Positions 28,125 through 37,893 of a stretch of 64,000 nt of DNA are shown here, piece after piece. A program made the position numbers and the translations under genes. The stretch covers positions 1 to 64,000 of the forward strand of contig NZ_QOVK01000017.1 of the NCBI RefSeq assembly GCF_004104075.1, written 5' to 3'. The stretch is from Leeuwenhoekiella polynyae (GTDB lineage Bacteria > Bacteroidota > Bacteroidia > Flavobacteriales > Flavobacteriaceae). The notes under the pieces are model-generated. The model did not search any database. It was not told the DNA's origin and saw only the letters and a program-made list of their open reading frames with translations. Each line of letters starts with the position of its first letter. Positions within the stretch are counted from its first letter, which is position 1.

Positions 28125-29294
28125 ATGAAAGCTACCCAACTCAATAAATCCTTGCTGTATCTTATGGCAGCAGGAGCAGGTCTTGTTGTTGCCAATAACT
28201 ATTACAACCAGCCATTACTCAATTTGATGGCAAATACATTTGACGTTTCCGAAGCTCAGGTGAGTAATATTCCGCTTGCGACACAATTGGGTTATGCTTT
28301 TGGGTTATTGTTTATCATTCCTCTAGGCGATAAATTTTCAAGGCGTAAAATTATTCTTATTGACTTTATTGCAATTATTGCAGCATTACTTGTTACTGCG
28401 ATGGCTCCCAGTTTATTGGTGTTGACGATTTCAAGCTTTTGTGTTGGGTTTGCCTCTGTAGTGCCACAGTTGTTTGTGCCTATGGCTGCGCAATTAGCTA
28501 CAGAAGAAAAACGAGGTAAAGCTATAGGGATCGTGATGAGTGGCTTGCTGATTGGAATTTTAGGCAGTCGGTTTTTAAGTGGAATGATAGGTGAATATTA
28601 TGGCTGGCGGTTTATGTATTATCTAGCAGCCGGAATTATGGTTATTTACGCCATACTCCTGTATTTTAAACTTCCGGATGTTGCGACTGATTTTAAAGGA
28701 ACTTATGTGCAACTTATGCGTTCTTTGCTGAAGCTTTTTAAAACCAAACCTGATGTACGTATTGCTGCATTGAGAGGTGCACTGGGCTTTGCAGGTTTTA
28801 GTGCGTTCTGGACCACACTGGTTTTTCTGATGGAAGCTAATTTTGGTTACGGTAGTGGTGGAGCCGGACTTTTTGGTGTATTGGGAATGGTGGGGGCATT
28901 AGGCGCAACTCTAGCCGGAAAACTGAATGATAAATACAATTCCCAAAATCTAATTTATATGTTTTCCGGTATTTTGGTCGTATCATGGATTGTGTTTCAA
29001 TTTTCAGGAAGTTCATTAATCGGTTTGATAATAGGCGTTCTTCTTGTAGATTTTGGACTACAGTGTTTACACGTCACCAATCAGAATATCATTTTCAACC
29101 AGAATCCAGAAGCACGCAATCGCGTAAACACCATTTATATGGTAATCTATTTTATAGGAGGTGCTCTAGGTACTGTTACCGGAGCGTATGCCTGGCAACA
29201 TTATCAGTGGGCAGGTGTTGCGACTTTAGGTCTGGCTTATTCTATACTCATTATTCTATTTCAGCTTTTGTTTCAATGGCGGTATAAACGATGA
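28125..29294 (+). CDS. MFS transporter, drug- or sugar-efflux type
   Basis: 389 residues from the ATG at 28125 (a TTG just before gives one extra Met). About 12 membrane segments. The N-terminal half has the MFS signature loop GDKFSRRKIIL, a variant of G-x3-D-R-x-G-R-R, and ANNYYNQPLLNLMANTF at the end of the first segment, typical of the YgaY/araJ-like subfamily. The second half starts after the ATDFKGTYVQLMRSLLKLFK loop. Substrate unknown. It has no close operon partner; cmk ends 81 bases upstream. Confidence 0.88.
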   Translation: MKATQLNKSLLYLMAAGAGLVVANNYYNQPLLNLMANTFDVSEAQVSNIPLATQLGYAFGLLFIIPLGDKFSRRKIILIDFIAIIAALLVTAMAPSLLVLTISSFCVGFASVVPQLFVPMAAQLATEEKRGKAIGIVMSGLLIGILGSRFLSGMIGEYYGWRFMYYLAAGIMVIYAILLYFKLPDVATDFKGTYVQLMRSLLKLFKTKPDVRIAALRGALGFAGFSAFWTTLVFLMEANFGYGSGGAGLFGVLGMVGALGATLAGKLNDKYNSQNLIYMFSGILVVSWIVFQFSGSSLIGLIIGVLLVDFGLQCLHVTNQNIIFNQNPEARNRVNTIYMVIYFIGGALGTVTGAYAWQHYQWAGVATLGLAYSILIILFQLLFQWRYKR

Positions 29295-29464
29295 ATTTTC
29301 AGTTTTAGGGATTTTTAGAAATCTGTTATGCTAAATTACCCATAAGATGTGCTTAAGGCTTTATTAAAACGACTTGCTTGAGCGGGGCTACTCATTAACT
29401 TTAAATAAAACAATCGGCAGCTTGTTAATACAAGTAAAACCGAAAACTATTTAAAAGATAAATT

Positions 29465-30895
29465 ATGAGTACAGATATTTTAGAGAAGCCCAATGCAACG
29501 CAAAAAGCTTCAAGTAGCAATACAATCCAAACGATAAATCCAGCAACCGGTAAACTACTCAATAGTTATAAAATGATGACTGATCAGGAGGCTAGTGACG
29601 CTGTCAAAGCAACTCACGAAGCTTTTTTAACATGGAAAACTTTTTCGCTAGAAAAACGAGCTGACTATATTAAAAAAATTGGAGAGAGTTTAATTAAGCA
29701 TAAAGACAGTCTTGTAAAATTAATGACTGAAGAGATGGGGAAACTCACGAGTCAGGGAGAGCAGGAAGTTGACCTGTCTGCCGGAATTTGTGAATATACC
29801 GCAAAGAATGGCCTGGAAGAGTTGAAAGATAAGGAGCGTACTTTACCGCAAGGAGGTAAGGGGTTAATTACATATTCGCCTTTAGGTGTAATTTATGGAA
29901 TACAACCTTGGAATTTCCCAACCTATCAGGTGATGCGTTATACGATAGCGAACTTAATGGCAGGTAATGGTATTTTGCTGAAACATGCAGAGAACGTTAC
30001 TGGCTCTGCGTTATTGATTGAAAAGATCATAAAAGATGCTGGTTTGCCCGAAAACATTTTTACGGTTCTGAGAATTTCTCACGACCAATCTGATGATATT
30101 ATAGAAAATGATTTAGTACGCGGAGTAACTTTAACTGGTAGCGGAGTTGCAGGTAAAGTTGTAGGCGAAAAAGCAGGGAAAGCTTTAAAGAAGACTGTTT
30201 TAGAATTGGGTTCTAACGATGCATACTTGGTGTTAGATGATGCTGATATTGATGTTGCGGTAGAATGGAGTATTAAGGGTAGAACGTATAACAACGGCGA
30301 GACTTGTGTAGCTGCAAAGCGCTTTGTTGTGACCGAAAAAGTTTACGATGAATTTAAAGAGAAGTTTGTCGCCGGAATGAAAGAATTAAAATATGGTGAT
30401 CCTAAAGATGACGCTGTAGATATGGGACCAATGGCACGTAAAGATTTACGTAAAAAACTGCACGATCAGGTAGAAGAAAGTGTTGCCAATGGAGCTGAAA
30501 TTTTATGTGGAGGCAAGGTACCAGAAGGTGATGGCTATTTTTATCCTGCAACTATTTTAGGTAATGTAAAACCCGGTCAATCTGCATATGATGATGAATT
30601 ATTTGGTCCGGTTGCTTCTTTAATAAAAGCTAAGGATAACCAAGATGCTATGCGTATAGCTAACGATAGCCGATTTGGTTTAGGTGGGGGTATTTTCTCT
30701 AAAGATGAAGATGCTGCATTTGAATTGGCTAAGAATCATTTTGATACTGGGATGGTATTTATCAACAGTTTTGGTCTGGCTCAGCCCAATATGCCTTTTG
30801 GTGGAGTAAAAGCATCAGGTTATGGTAGAGAACATGGTGGTTTTGGTATTAAAGAATTTGTAAATGAGAAAGCAATCATGAGACTTAATAAGTGA
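29465..30895 (+). CDS. gabD: NAD(P)-dependent succinate-semialdehyde dehydrogenase
   Basis: 476 residues. Aldehyde dehydrogenase superfamily. The catalytic Cys lies in NNGETCVAAKRFVV and the general base Glu in TVLELGSNDAYLVLDDAD. The cofactor-binding GSGVAGKVVGEKAG and PWNFPTYQVMRYTIANLMAGN are present, with FINSFGLAQPNMPFGGVKASGYGREHG at the end split into usual blocks. The likely reaction is oxidation of succinate semialdehyde to succinate in the GABA shunt; a related aldehyde cannot be excluded. It is monocistronic. Confidence 0.85.
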   Translation: MSTDILEKPNATQKASSSNTIQTINPATGKLLNSYKMMTDQEASDAVKATHEAFLTWKTFSLEKRADYIKKIGESLIKHKDSLVKLMTEEMGKLTSQGEQEVDLSAGICEYTAKNGLEELKDKERTLPQGGKGLITYSPLGVIYGIQPWNFPTYQVMRYTIANLMAGNGILLKHAENVTGSALLIEKIIKDAGLPENIFTVLRISHDQSDDIIENDLVRGVTLTGSGVAGKVVGEKAGKALKKTVLELGSNDAYLVLDDADIDVAVEWSIKGRTYNNGETCVAAKRFVVTEKVYDEFKEKFVAGMKELKYGDPKDDAVDMGPMARKDLRKKLHDQVEESVANGAEILCGGKVPEGDGYFYPATILGNVKPGQSAYDDELFGPVASLIKAKDNQDAMRIANDSRFGLGGGIFSKDEDAAFELAKNHFDTGMVFINSFGLAQPNMPFGGVKASGYGREHGGFGIKEFVNEKAIMRLNK

Positions 30896-30914
30896 TTTTA
30901 ATACCTCTTGAAAC

Positions 30915-30950
30915 AAAAATCCCCGTTCAGTGATGAGCGGGGATTTTTTT
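30915..30950. terminator. Bidirectional terminator
   Basis: Stem aaaaatccccg/cggggattttt (30915-30925 with 30938-30948) with A- and T-runs lies between convergent genes, the dehydrogenase and the lipase-like hydrolase. Confidence 0.9.
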
Positions 30951-30962
30951 GTTAACTTTTCG

Positions 30963-31802
30963 TTATTGAATTTCACTCAAAATCCAATCAACATAATAAG
31001 TCAGAACTTCTTCTTTGTTGAGCTCGTTATGGGTCTCGTGTCTCAAATCTTTCCAAGACTTAAATTTAATTTGATCCTGATGTCTTGATGCTAATGTTTT
31101 GGATGCTTTGTACTTTGTGATTTTATCCGCTGTGCCGTGTGCTAATAAAACAGGAGCTTTAAAATCAAAAGTTTTATCCATAAGATAAACGCCGTTATCA
31201 TTCAGACCGAAAAAAAGCCGTGTAGAAGCGTCACCGTGCACCAACTCATCTTTAAGATATGCTTTGCCTACTTCGGGATCGCGGGAAAGATCGTCAGGAT
31301 TTAATTTGGTTTGTTGAACAGGATTTAATGCAAAGGTTAACGCCATTCTCCCGAGAATAATTTTTAAAGCTCCGGGATTTTTCACAAGTTTTAGCCAGGG
31401 CGAAGTAACTAGAGCCCCTTTAGGTGGTAAAGCGGTAAGAAGAAGATACCTTAAAACAATGCCGCCTCCCATACTGTGACCGTATAGAAACACAGGTGTG
31501 TCGGGATTTTCATCAACTGCTTTTTCATAAATAAAATCTACTGCAAGAATAAAATCTTGTAACGAGCGTACCACTCCGCGTTTTCCACTTGATTTACCAT
31601 GACCGGGAAGATCTACCGCATAACAACTTATCTTTTTTATATTGAAAAATTGAGCGACGTGCTCATACCTGCCTAGGTGCTCGCCAAAACCATGAATCAT
31701 ACACACAACAGCTTTTTGATTAGGTACTTTCCATAGCTTTCCAAAGAGCTCATGTCTAGCAGTTTGTCCCTTAAAAGTTTCCGCAGAAATTTCTTCTTGC
31801 AT
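30963..31802 (-). CDS. Alpha/beta hydrolase, monoacylglycerol-lipase-like
   Basis: 279 residues. Serine hydrolase fold: oxyanion-hole region MIHGFGEHLGRYEHVAQFF, nucleophile Ser in YGHSMGGGIVLRYLL, Asp in LLAHGTADKITKYKAS and His in LRHETHNE. The HGxGEH sequence and GHSMGG are the lysophospholipase/monoglyceride-lipase (PldB-type) signature. No signal peptide, so cytoplasmic or membrane-associated. It is divergent from rpsA. Confidence 0.88.
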   Translation of the reverse strand: MQEEISAETFKGQTARHELFGKLWKVPNQKAVVCMIHGFGEHLGRYEHVAQFFNIKKISCYAVDLPGHGKSSGKRGVVRSLQDFILAVDFIYEKAVDENPDTPVFLYGHSMGGGIVLRYLLLTALPPKGALVTSPWLKLVKNPGALKIILGRMALTFALNPVQQTKLNPDDLSRDPEVGKAYLKDELVHGDASTRLFFGLNDNGVYLMDKTFDFKAPVLLAHGTADKITKYKASKTLASRHQDQIKFKSWKDLRHETHNELNKEEVLTYYVDWILSEIQ

Positions 31803-31818
31803 ATTTTTTATTTTAGAA

Positions 31819-31848
31819 TTGAAAATATGAAAAGTTTATGTAATTTTG
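31819..31848 (+). promoter_or_regulatory. Promoter of rpsA (TTG-N19-TAATTTTG)
   Basis: TTG at 31819-31821, exactly 19 bases, then TAATTTTG at 31841-31848: a full match to the Bacteroidota housekeeping consensus TTG-N19-TAnnTTTG. Transcription should begin near 31855, giving a leader of about 140 bases. Confidence 0.85.
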
Positions 31849-31854
31849 CACTCC

Positions 31855-31995
31855 TTTTGACAACAGTTAGGAAGCACAAAAGGCGCAGAGAAGAATTTTA
31901 TTCTTAGCTGTTGAAAACAAATATTCTAAACCTCTTTTATGGTTTTGTGTTGTTTAGTTTCCGCGAAAGCGTAAAATACAAATTTTTAATCAGCA
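31855..31995 (+). promoter_or_regulatory. Structured 5' leader of rpsA
   Basis: The leader from the predicted start site to the ATG is about 140 bases. It contains a nested fold: outer stem caacag/ctgttg (31861-31866 with 31908-31913) around an inner hairpin aagaat/attctt (31891-31896 with 31900-31905). Further on, at 31957-31971, it carries gtttccgcgaaagcg, a half-palindrome also seen upstream of mtaB. S1 autoregulates its own translation in enterobacteria; a similar role here is an inference. Confidence 0.5.
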
Positions 31996-33879
31996 ATGGC
32001 TGAAGAAAACAAAAACCCGGAAGCTCAAGAAGCAGTAGAGCTTAAAACAAATGTTGCAGCAGCAGAAGAACTTGCTACTCCTGATGCAATTGAAGAGCCA
32101 AAAGGTTACGAAAGTGCTGCACAAGCAAACCCTGAGAAATTTCTTAAAGAATTTAACTGGCATAACTACGAGGAAGGTATTGACCCAATCGATGATGACA
32201 AGTTAGATGAGTTTGAAAAGCTTGTGGCAGAAAACTTTGTTGACACTCTTGATGACGAAGTTGTAGAAGGTACCGTAATCAACATCACAGATCGTGATGC
32301 TATTATAGATATCAATGCAAAATCTGAAGGCGTAATTTCTCTTAACGAGTTTCGTTACAACCCAGATCTTAAAGTAGGTGATACTGTTGAGGTATTAATT
32401 GATGTGCGTGAAGATGCAACTGGTCAATTAATTTTATCTCACCGTAAAGCTCGTGTAATCAAAGCTTGGGAGCGTGTAAATAAAGCTCACGAAGATGGTA
32501 CTATTGTTACCGGTTTTGTAAAAGCACGTACTAAAGGTGGGATGATCGTTGACGTATTTGGTATAGAAGCGTTCTTACCAGGTTCTCAAATTGATGTTAA
32601 GCCTATTCGTGATTACGATGCTTATGTGAATAAAACAATGGAATTTAAAGTTGTGAAAATCAACCAGGAATTCAAAAACGTTGTTGTCTCTCACAAAGCG
32701 CTTATCGAAGCAGATATCGAAGAACAGAAAAAAGAAATCATTGGGCAGCTTGAAAAAGGTCAGGTTCTTGAAGGTACCGTTAAAAACATTACTTCTTACG
32801 GAGTATTCGTTGACCTTGGTGGCGTAGATGGATTGGTTCACATTACAGATCTTTCTTGGTCTCGTATCAACCACCCTAATGAGATCGTTGATCTAGATCA
32901 GAAATTAAACGTTGTTATCCTTGACTTTGATGAGGATAAAACACGTATCCAACTTGGTCTTAAGCAGCTTAAGAAGCACCCATGGGATGCTCTTAGCGAA
33001 ACCTTAAGCGTAGGGGATAAAGTAAAAGGTAAAGTAGTTGTAATCGCAGATTACGGTGCTTTTGTAGAAGTAGAAGAAGGAGTTGAAGGTCTTATCCACG
33101 TTAGTGAGATGTCTTGGTCTACGCACTTGCGCAGCGCTCAGGATTTCGTAAATGTTGGTGACGAAGTTGAAGCTCAGATTCTTACTATGGATCGCGAAGA
33201 TCGTAAGATGTCTCTTGGTATCAAGCAATTATCGCAAGATCCTTGGACAGACATTACTACTAAATATCCTGTAGGATCTCGTCATACCGGTATTGTACGT
33301 AACTTCACTAACTTTGGTGTATTCGTAGAATTAGAAGAAGGTATTGATGGTCTTATCTACATCTCAGACCTTTCTTGGACTAAGAAAATCAAGCATCCAT
33401 CAGAATTTACAAACATTGGTGATAAACTAGAGGTTGTAGTTCTTGAGCTTGATGTAGAAGGACGTAAACTAAGCTTAGGTCACAAGCAGATTGAAGACAA
33501 TCCTTGGGATAAATATGAAGCTGAGTTTGCAGTAGGAACGAAGCACACCGGTACAATCGGAGAGATTGTAGATAAGGGAGCAACTGTAGAATTCAACGAG
33601 GACATCGTGGCATTTATTCCAGGGCGTCACTTAGAGAAAGAAGATGGTAGCAAACTTGGTAAAGGTGATGAAGCAGAGTTCCAGATCATTGAGTTTAATA
33701 AAGACTTTAAACGTGTAGTTGCATCGCATACTGCATTATTTAAAGAAGAGGAAGCTAAGATTGTTAAGCAGGCAGCTAAGAAAGCAGCTGATTCTGCAGC
33801 AGCTAGTGCACCTACTTTAGGAGACGCTAATGATGCTCTTGCAGCATTGAAAAAGAAAATGGAAAAAGGCGGTAACTAA
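31996..33879 (+). CDS. rpsA: 30S ribosomal protein S1
   Basis: 627 residues with six S1 (OB-fold) repeats beginning near residues 88, 168, 254, 340, 425 and 513; the clearest are GQVLEGTVKNITSYGVFVDL, KVKGKVVVIADYGAFVEVEE and HTGIVRNFTNFGVFVELEEG. An acidic N-terminal extension (residues 1-75) and an Ala/Lys-rich tail make it longer than the 557-residue E. coli protein, as usual in Bacteroidota. S1 binds mRNA at the 30S platform; anti-SD use is rare in this phylum, so S1 may matter for initiation. It has a strong promoter and structured leader. Confidence 0.95.
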   Translation: MAEENKNPEAQEAVELKTNVAAAEELATPDAIEEPKGYESAAQANPEKFLKEFNWHNYEEGIDPIDDDKLDEFEKLVAENFVDTLDDEVVEGTVINITDRDAIIDINAKSEGVISLNEFRYNPDLKVGDTVEVLIDVREDATGQLILSHRKARVIKAWERVNKAHEDGTIVTGFVKARTKGGMIVDVFGIEAFLPGSQIDVKPIRDYDAYVNKTMEFKVVKINQEFKNVVVSHKALIEADIEEQKKEIIGQLEKGQVLEGTVKNITSYGVFVDLGGVDGLVHITDLSWSRINHPNEIVDLDQKLNVVILDFDEDKTRIQLGLKQLKKHPWDALSETLSVGDKVKGKVVVIADYGAFVEVEEGVEGLIHVSEMSWSTHLRSAQDFVNVGDEVEAQILTMDREDRKMSLGIKQLSQDPWTDITTKYPVGSRHTGIVRNFTNFGVFVELEEGIDGLIYISDLSWTKKIKHPSEFTNIGDKLEVVVLELDVEGRKLSLGHKQIEDNPWDKYEAEFAVGTKHTGTIGEIVDKGATVEFNEDIVAFIPGRHLEKEDGSKLGKGDEAEFQIIEFNKDFKRVVASHTALFKEEEAKIVKQAAKKAADSAAASAPTLGDANDALAALKKKMEKGGN

Positions 33880-33902
33880 GCCCTAATGTTTTTAATATAG
33901 AG

Positions 33903-33937
33903 AAGCCCTTTAGCATTTGCTAAAGGGCTTTTTTTAT
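33903..33937 (+). terminator. Rho-independent terminator after rpsA
   Basis: Thirteen-base stem aagccctttagca/tgctaaagggctt (33903-33915 with 33918-33930) followed by TTTTTT. Confidence 0.92.
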
Positions 33938-34029
33938 ATCTAAATCTTAAAGTGATTTAATTTTTACTACAGAGATTCTCTAGATATAAATGTTTAATTT
34001 CGCTTACCAAATCAATTAGAATCACCAGA

Positions 34030-35208
34030 ATGAACTACATCCTCTTTGACGGTCCTGTACGCAATCAATTATTACCTTTTACGTATACTAAGCCGGTGGC
34101 AGATTTAAGAATCGGTATTTTGACTATTCGTGAAAAGTGGGAAAAGCATCTGGGCAGCACAACTTCCACAATTACTGAGGATTATTTGTCTGATAAATAC
34201 CCAATGGTTGAGTTTGAAGAAAATGTGATGATTAATGCGGCTTATCTGCCTACTGAAATCTTAGTGGAAATGATAGTTGACCTTCAACAAAATCAAGCGA
34301 TTTTTGATGGTGAAGATCTTGTTGCTTTTTATAGCGATGATAGTCAGGAAGAAATAGATTTTGATACGTATGAGCAGTTAGAAATTCCGGAAGAGGCTGT
34401 GTTTAAGGTTGAGAATACTTGGGATATTTTCAGTAAAAATCACGATGCAATTCGGTTAGATTATGATTTGTTAACTGAAGACCGAAAGTCAGCTCTAATT
34501 CCTTCGACTGTGCAAACCCTCAATCCTGAGAATATATTTATTGAAGAAGGAGTAAAGCTTAACTTTTGTACGCTTAACGCTTCAGAAGGCCCTATTTATA
34601 TTGGTAAAGATTCTGAAATAATGGAAGGTGCTCTTATTAGAGGTCCTTTTGCAATGTGTGAGCATGCTACCGTAAAAATGGGAGCTAAGATTTATACCGG
34701 GACAACCATTGGCCCGTATTGTAAAGTAGGGGGAGAGGTTACTAATTCGGTTTTGATGGCCTATTCTAATAAAGGTCACGATGGATATTTGGGGAACTCG
34801 GTTTTGGGGGAATGGTGTAACATAGGTGCTGATTCTAATAACAGTAACCTGAAGAATAATTACGAAGAAGTGCGTCTATGGAATTATGAGACTGAAGGTT
34901 TCTCAAAAACCGGACTCCAGTTTTGTGGTTTAATTATGGGAGATCATAGTAAGTGCGGTATCAATACGATGTTTAATACCGGTACGGTTATCGGTGTGAG
35001 TGTTAATATATTTGGAACCGGATTTCCACGAAATTTCATTCCATCTTTCAGTTGGGGTGGCGCTGCAGGTTTTACAACTTATAAAACAGTAAAAGCTTTT
35101 CAGACGGCAAAGCTGGTGATGGAACGCCGCAACATACCATTTGATGAGCAAGAAGCGGCGATCTTAGAACATGTTTTTGAAGAAACTGCTAAGTACAGAA
35201 GGTATTAG
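34030..35208 (+). CDS. GlmU-like putative sugar-nucleotidyltransferase
   Basis: 392 residues. N-terminal part resembles the GlmU_Nter domain found in Bacteroidota (FDGPVRNQLLPFTYTKPVAD). It lacks a canonical nucleotidyltransferase signature G-x-G-T-R-x-x-P. The C-terminal part is a left-handed beta-helix of hexapeptides (IYIGKDSEIMEGALIRG, GGEVTNSVLMAYSNKGHDGY, GEWCNIGADSNNSNLKNNY). The family is usually listed as putative sugar nucleotidyltransferase, role unproven. Its stop codon overlaps the stop of the convergent efflux gene by four bases. Confidence 0.85.
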   Translation: MNYILFDGPVRNQLLPFTYTKPVADLRIGILTIREKWEKHLGSTTSTITEDYLSDKYPMVEFEENVMINAAYLPTEILVEMIVDLQQNQAIFDGEDLVAFYSDDSQEEIDFDTYEQLEIPEEAVFKVENTWDIFSKNHDAIRLDYDLLTEDRKSALIPSTVQTLNPENIFIEEGVKLNFCTLNASEGPIYIGKDSEIMEGALIRGPFAMCEHATVKMGAKIYTGTTIGPYCKVGGEVTNSVLMAYSNKGHDGYLGNSVLGEWCNIGADSNNSNLKNNYEEVRLWNYETEGFSKTGLQFCGLIMGDHSKCGINTMFNTGTVIGVSVNIFGTGFPRNFIPSFSWGGAAGFTTYKTVKAFQTAKLVMERRNIPFDEQEAAILEHVFEETAKYRRY

Positions 35209-36791
35209 TGAACTGAAGAAGTATCTACTTTTCCGGCTCCTTTTTTCAGCATTAAAACAAAAGGTACGCAAATAAGGAATAAAATTCCTAAGTATAAGAA
35301 CACATCCATATACGTGAGTACAGTACTTTGAAGCATAATTTTTCCCTCTAAAACCTGATACGCACGATCTAAAGCTTCATTAAAACTGAAGCCTTTGCCC
35401 ATAAACATGTGTTGCAAGCCTTTTAGCTGTTCTTGAGTTTGAGTATTTACAGCGCTGATATTTGGTATCAGGTCTACGCGGTGTTGTTGATTCAGTCTGC
35501 TGATCATTGTCGTTATGATAGCAATACCAAAAGAACCACCTAACTGACGCATCATCCCGGTAAAAGCTGCTCCTTCACCTATTTCAGCACCTTTTAGTGT
35601 GGATAAAGCTAAGGTAGTAATAGGCACAAAAAGCAATCCTAATCCCATTCCGCGTACCACAAGTGGCCAAAACATGGCCTCGCTAGAAGTGTCTGGGGTG
35701 AGCAAGTTGTGCATCCACAAACTATAGAGGAAAAAACCTATAAAACCGCCCGCAACCAAATACTTTGCAGGAATACCGCGTTCTAAAAGCTTACCGATAA
35801 TTGGCATCATCAACCCGGTAGTTATCGAACTTGGAATTAACAAGAGCCCTGCATCTGTAGCGGTCCAGCCCAGGATAGATTGAGTGTAAATAGGGATTAC
35901 AAACGTAGAACCATACAGCCCAAAACCTAAAATAAACGTCATTATGGTACCTGTCCATAAATTTGTATTACGGAGTACTCTCAAGTTTACAATTGGATAT
36001 TTATAAACCAATTCTCTCCAGATAAAAGCCACCAGGCCAAATGCTGAAACAACACTTAGCGTTACAATCATATGATCTTCAAACCAGTCATCTTGTTGCC
36101 CATGTTCTAATACAAATTGCAATGAACCAATAAATGCGGTTAGAAATACAATTCCCCACCAGTCAACTTGATTAGCTCTTAATTTTTCACCATATTTTGG
36201 ACTTCTTACATACATTATCGTAAGAATGGTGGCAATGATTCCTATTGGGATATTGATGTAAAAAATATAAGGCCACGAGTAATTATCTACTAAATAACCG
36301 CCTAATGGTGGACCTAAAGTAGGTCCCACAATAACACCCATTCCATAAATGGCTTGTGCCATACCACGTTTTGCGGCTGGATAACTTTCGGTAATGATAG
36401 TTTGTGCAGTAACGAGAAGTGCTCCACCTCCTAAACCTTGTACAAATCTAAAAGCTACCAATTCCCAGATATTTGTGGCGTTTCCGCAGAGAAAAGATGA
36501 AAACGTAAATATGACAATCGAAACGGCAAAATAATTACGTCTACCAAATTGTTTAGAAAGCCAACTTGTCATCGGGATGATGATGACGTTTGCTATTGCA
36601 TAGGCGGTAATTACCCAGGCAACGTCTGTTAAAGTTGCACCCAGACTACCGCGCATATCATTTAACGCAACGTTTACAATGGTTGTATCTACTATTTCCA
36701 GTAGGGCACAGAGAATAGCGGTAATCGTAATAATCACGCGTCTAAAACCGTACTCAACCAGACTGTCTTGTGCTTCAATAGCCTCAGGCAT
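35205..36791 (-). CDS. DHA2-family MFS drug efflux pump (EmrB/FarB-type)
   Basis: 528 residues with about 14 membrane segments. Inner-membrane proton antiporter. Motifs: the DHA2 signature DTTIVNVALNDMRGSLG near the N terminus, WLSKQFGRRNYFAVSI (motif A), and GPTLGPPLGGYLVDNYSWPYIFYINIPIG (motif C region, in parts). It is the last gene of a tetR-tolC-emrA-emrB operon, 6 bases after the HlyD gene. Together they would form a tripartite pump across both membranes. Substrates unknown, probably hydrophobic compounds. Confidence 0.93.
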   Translation of the reverse strand: MPEAIEAQDSLVEYGFRRVIITITAILCALLEIVDTTIVNVALNDMRGSLGATLTDVAWVITAYAIANVIIIPMTSWLSKQFGRRNYFAVSIVIFTFSSFLCGNATNIWELVAFRFVQGLGGGALLVTAQTIITESYPAAKRGMAQAIYGMGVIVGPTLGPPLGGYLVDNYSWPYIFYINIPIGIIATILTIMYVRSPKYGEKLRANQVDWWGIVFLTAFIGSLQFVLEHGQQDDWFEDHMIVTLSVVSAFGLVAFIWRELVYKYPIVNLRVLRNTNLWTGTIMTFILGFGLYGSTFVIPIYTQSILGWTATDAGLLLIPSSITTGLMMPIIGKLLERGIPAKYLVAGGFIGFFLYSLWMHNLLTPDTSSEAMFWPLVVRGMGLGLLFVPITTLALSTLKGAEIGEGAAFTGMMRQLGGSFGIAIITTMISRLNQQHRVDLIPNISAVNTQTQEQLKGLQHMFMGKGFSFNEALDRAYQVLEGKIMLQSTVLTYMDVFLYLGILFLICVPFVLMLKKGAGKVDTSSVH

Positions 36792-36797
36792 GATTTT

Positions 36798-37880
36798 TTA
36801 ATTTAGATGAACATCTATTTCGGCGTTCATTCCGGCGCGCAATAGCGCCAGTTTTGCTGCGTCATTTGCATTTGTAAAGTTGATCTTCACCGGAAGTCTC
36901 TGTACCGTTTTGACAAAATTCCCAGTTGCATTATCGGGAGGTAAAAGCGAGAAACGTGCTCCTGTCGCCGGAGAAAAATTACTGATAATCCCTTCAAATT
37001 CTACATCAGGAAAGGCATCAATGGTAATACCTACTTTTTGCCCTACTTTCATATCGTTCAGTTGCGTTTCTTTAAAGTTTGCAACCACCCATTTGTTTTG
37101 TGTATTTACCAAATAAAATAAAGCCTGTCCCGGCTGCACAAATTGACCTTGCTGCATTTCAACCGAAGAAAGTTGGCCGTCTATAGGAGCAGTTACTACT
37201 GTATAATCCAGATTGAGTTGCGCAGCATCTACCTGTGCTTGTGCACTCTTAACATTAGCTTCTGCAACTGCTACTTGTTTTTCGGTCACCTTACTCTGAG
37301 AAGTAGCAGCCTGACTCTGACTTCTTACAGCTTTCTGCTGATCTTCTAAAACCGAAAGACGTGCAGCAGCTTCTTGTTTTGAGGCCAAAGCCTGCTCGTA
37401 TTGTTGTGTGGTGATGCTTTTATTATCATAAAGATTTTTATAGCGGGTATAATCATCTGTAGCTCTTCTAAGTTGAATTTTTGCAGACTCTATACTTCCG
37501 TAAGTTGAAGAAACCTGAGCATACGATGCATTTGCATTAGCCTGTGATGAACCTATTGAAGATTCTGCAACAGCAACCTGACTTTGAGCAGCAGCCAAAT
37601 TAGCTTTTGCTTGTTCTAGCTGAACGAGATAATCACGCTGATCTATAGTAAAAAGCGTGTCTCCTGCTTTAACAATATCATTATCAGACACAAAAATTTT
37701 ATCGACATAACCACCCACGTGCGGAATGATCGAGTTCATATTTGCTTCTACCTGAGCATCGTCTGTCTCCTCGTGAGAAAGAGAATGTACAAACTTATAA
37801 CCTCCGTAAGCAACACCAAGTATCACAAGAACTGAGATAATGATGATAAACTTTTTATTGGTTTTTTTCTTCTGTTCCAT
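36798..37880 (-). CDS. HlyD/EmrA-family membrane-fusion protein
   Basis: 360 residues. Periplasmic adaptor with one N-terminal membrane segment (residues about 10-28, FIIIISVLVILGVAYGGYKF), a lipoyl-like domain (VGGYVDKIFVSDNDIVKAGDTLF), a long coiled-coil hairpin rich in Ala/Gln/Ser (residues about 80-210), then the second half-lipoyl (TVVTAPIDGQLSSVEMQQG) and beta-barrel domains. The EmrA-type DDAQVEANMNSIIP motif follows the membrane segment. It sits between the TolC and DHA2 genes (13 and 6 base gaps). Confidence 0.93.
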   Translation of the reverse strand: MEQKKKTNKKFIIIISVLVILGVAYGGYKFVHSLSHEETDDAQVEANMNSIIPHVGGYVDKIFVSDNDIVKAGDTLFTIDQRDYLVQLEQAKANLAAAQSQVAVAESSIGSSQANANASYAQVSSTYGSIESAKIQLRRATDDYTRYKNLYDNKSITTQQYEQALASKQEAAARLSVLEDQQKAVRSQSQAATSQSKVTEKQVAVAEANVKSAQAQVDAAQLNLDYTVVTAPIDGQLSSVEMQQGQFVQPGQALFYLVNTQNKWVVANFKETQLNDMKVGQKVGITIDAFPDVEFEGIISNFSPATGARFSLLPPDNATGNFVKTVQRLPVKINFTNANDAAKLALLRAGMNAEIDVHLN

Positions 37881-37893
37881 TTTTTTGAGGGGA

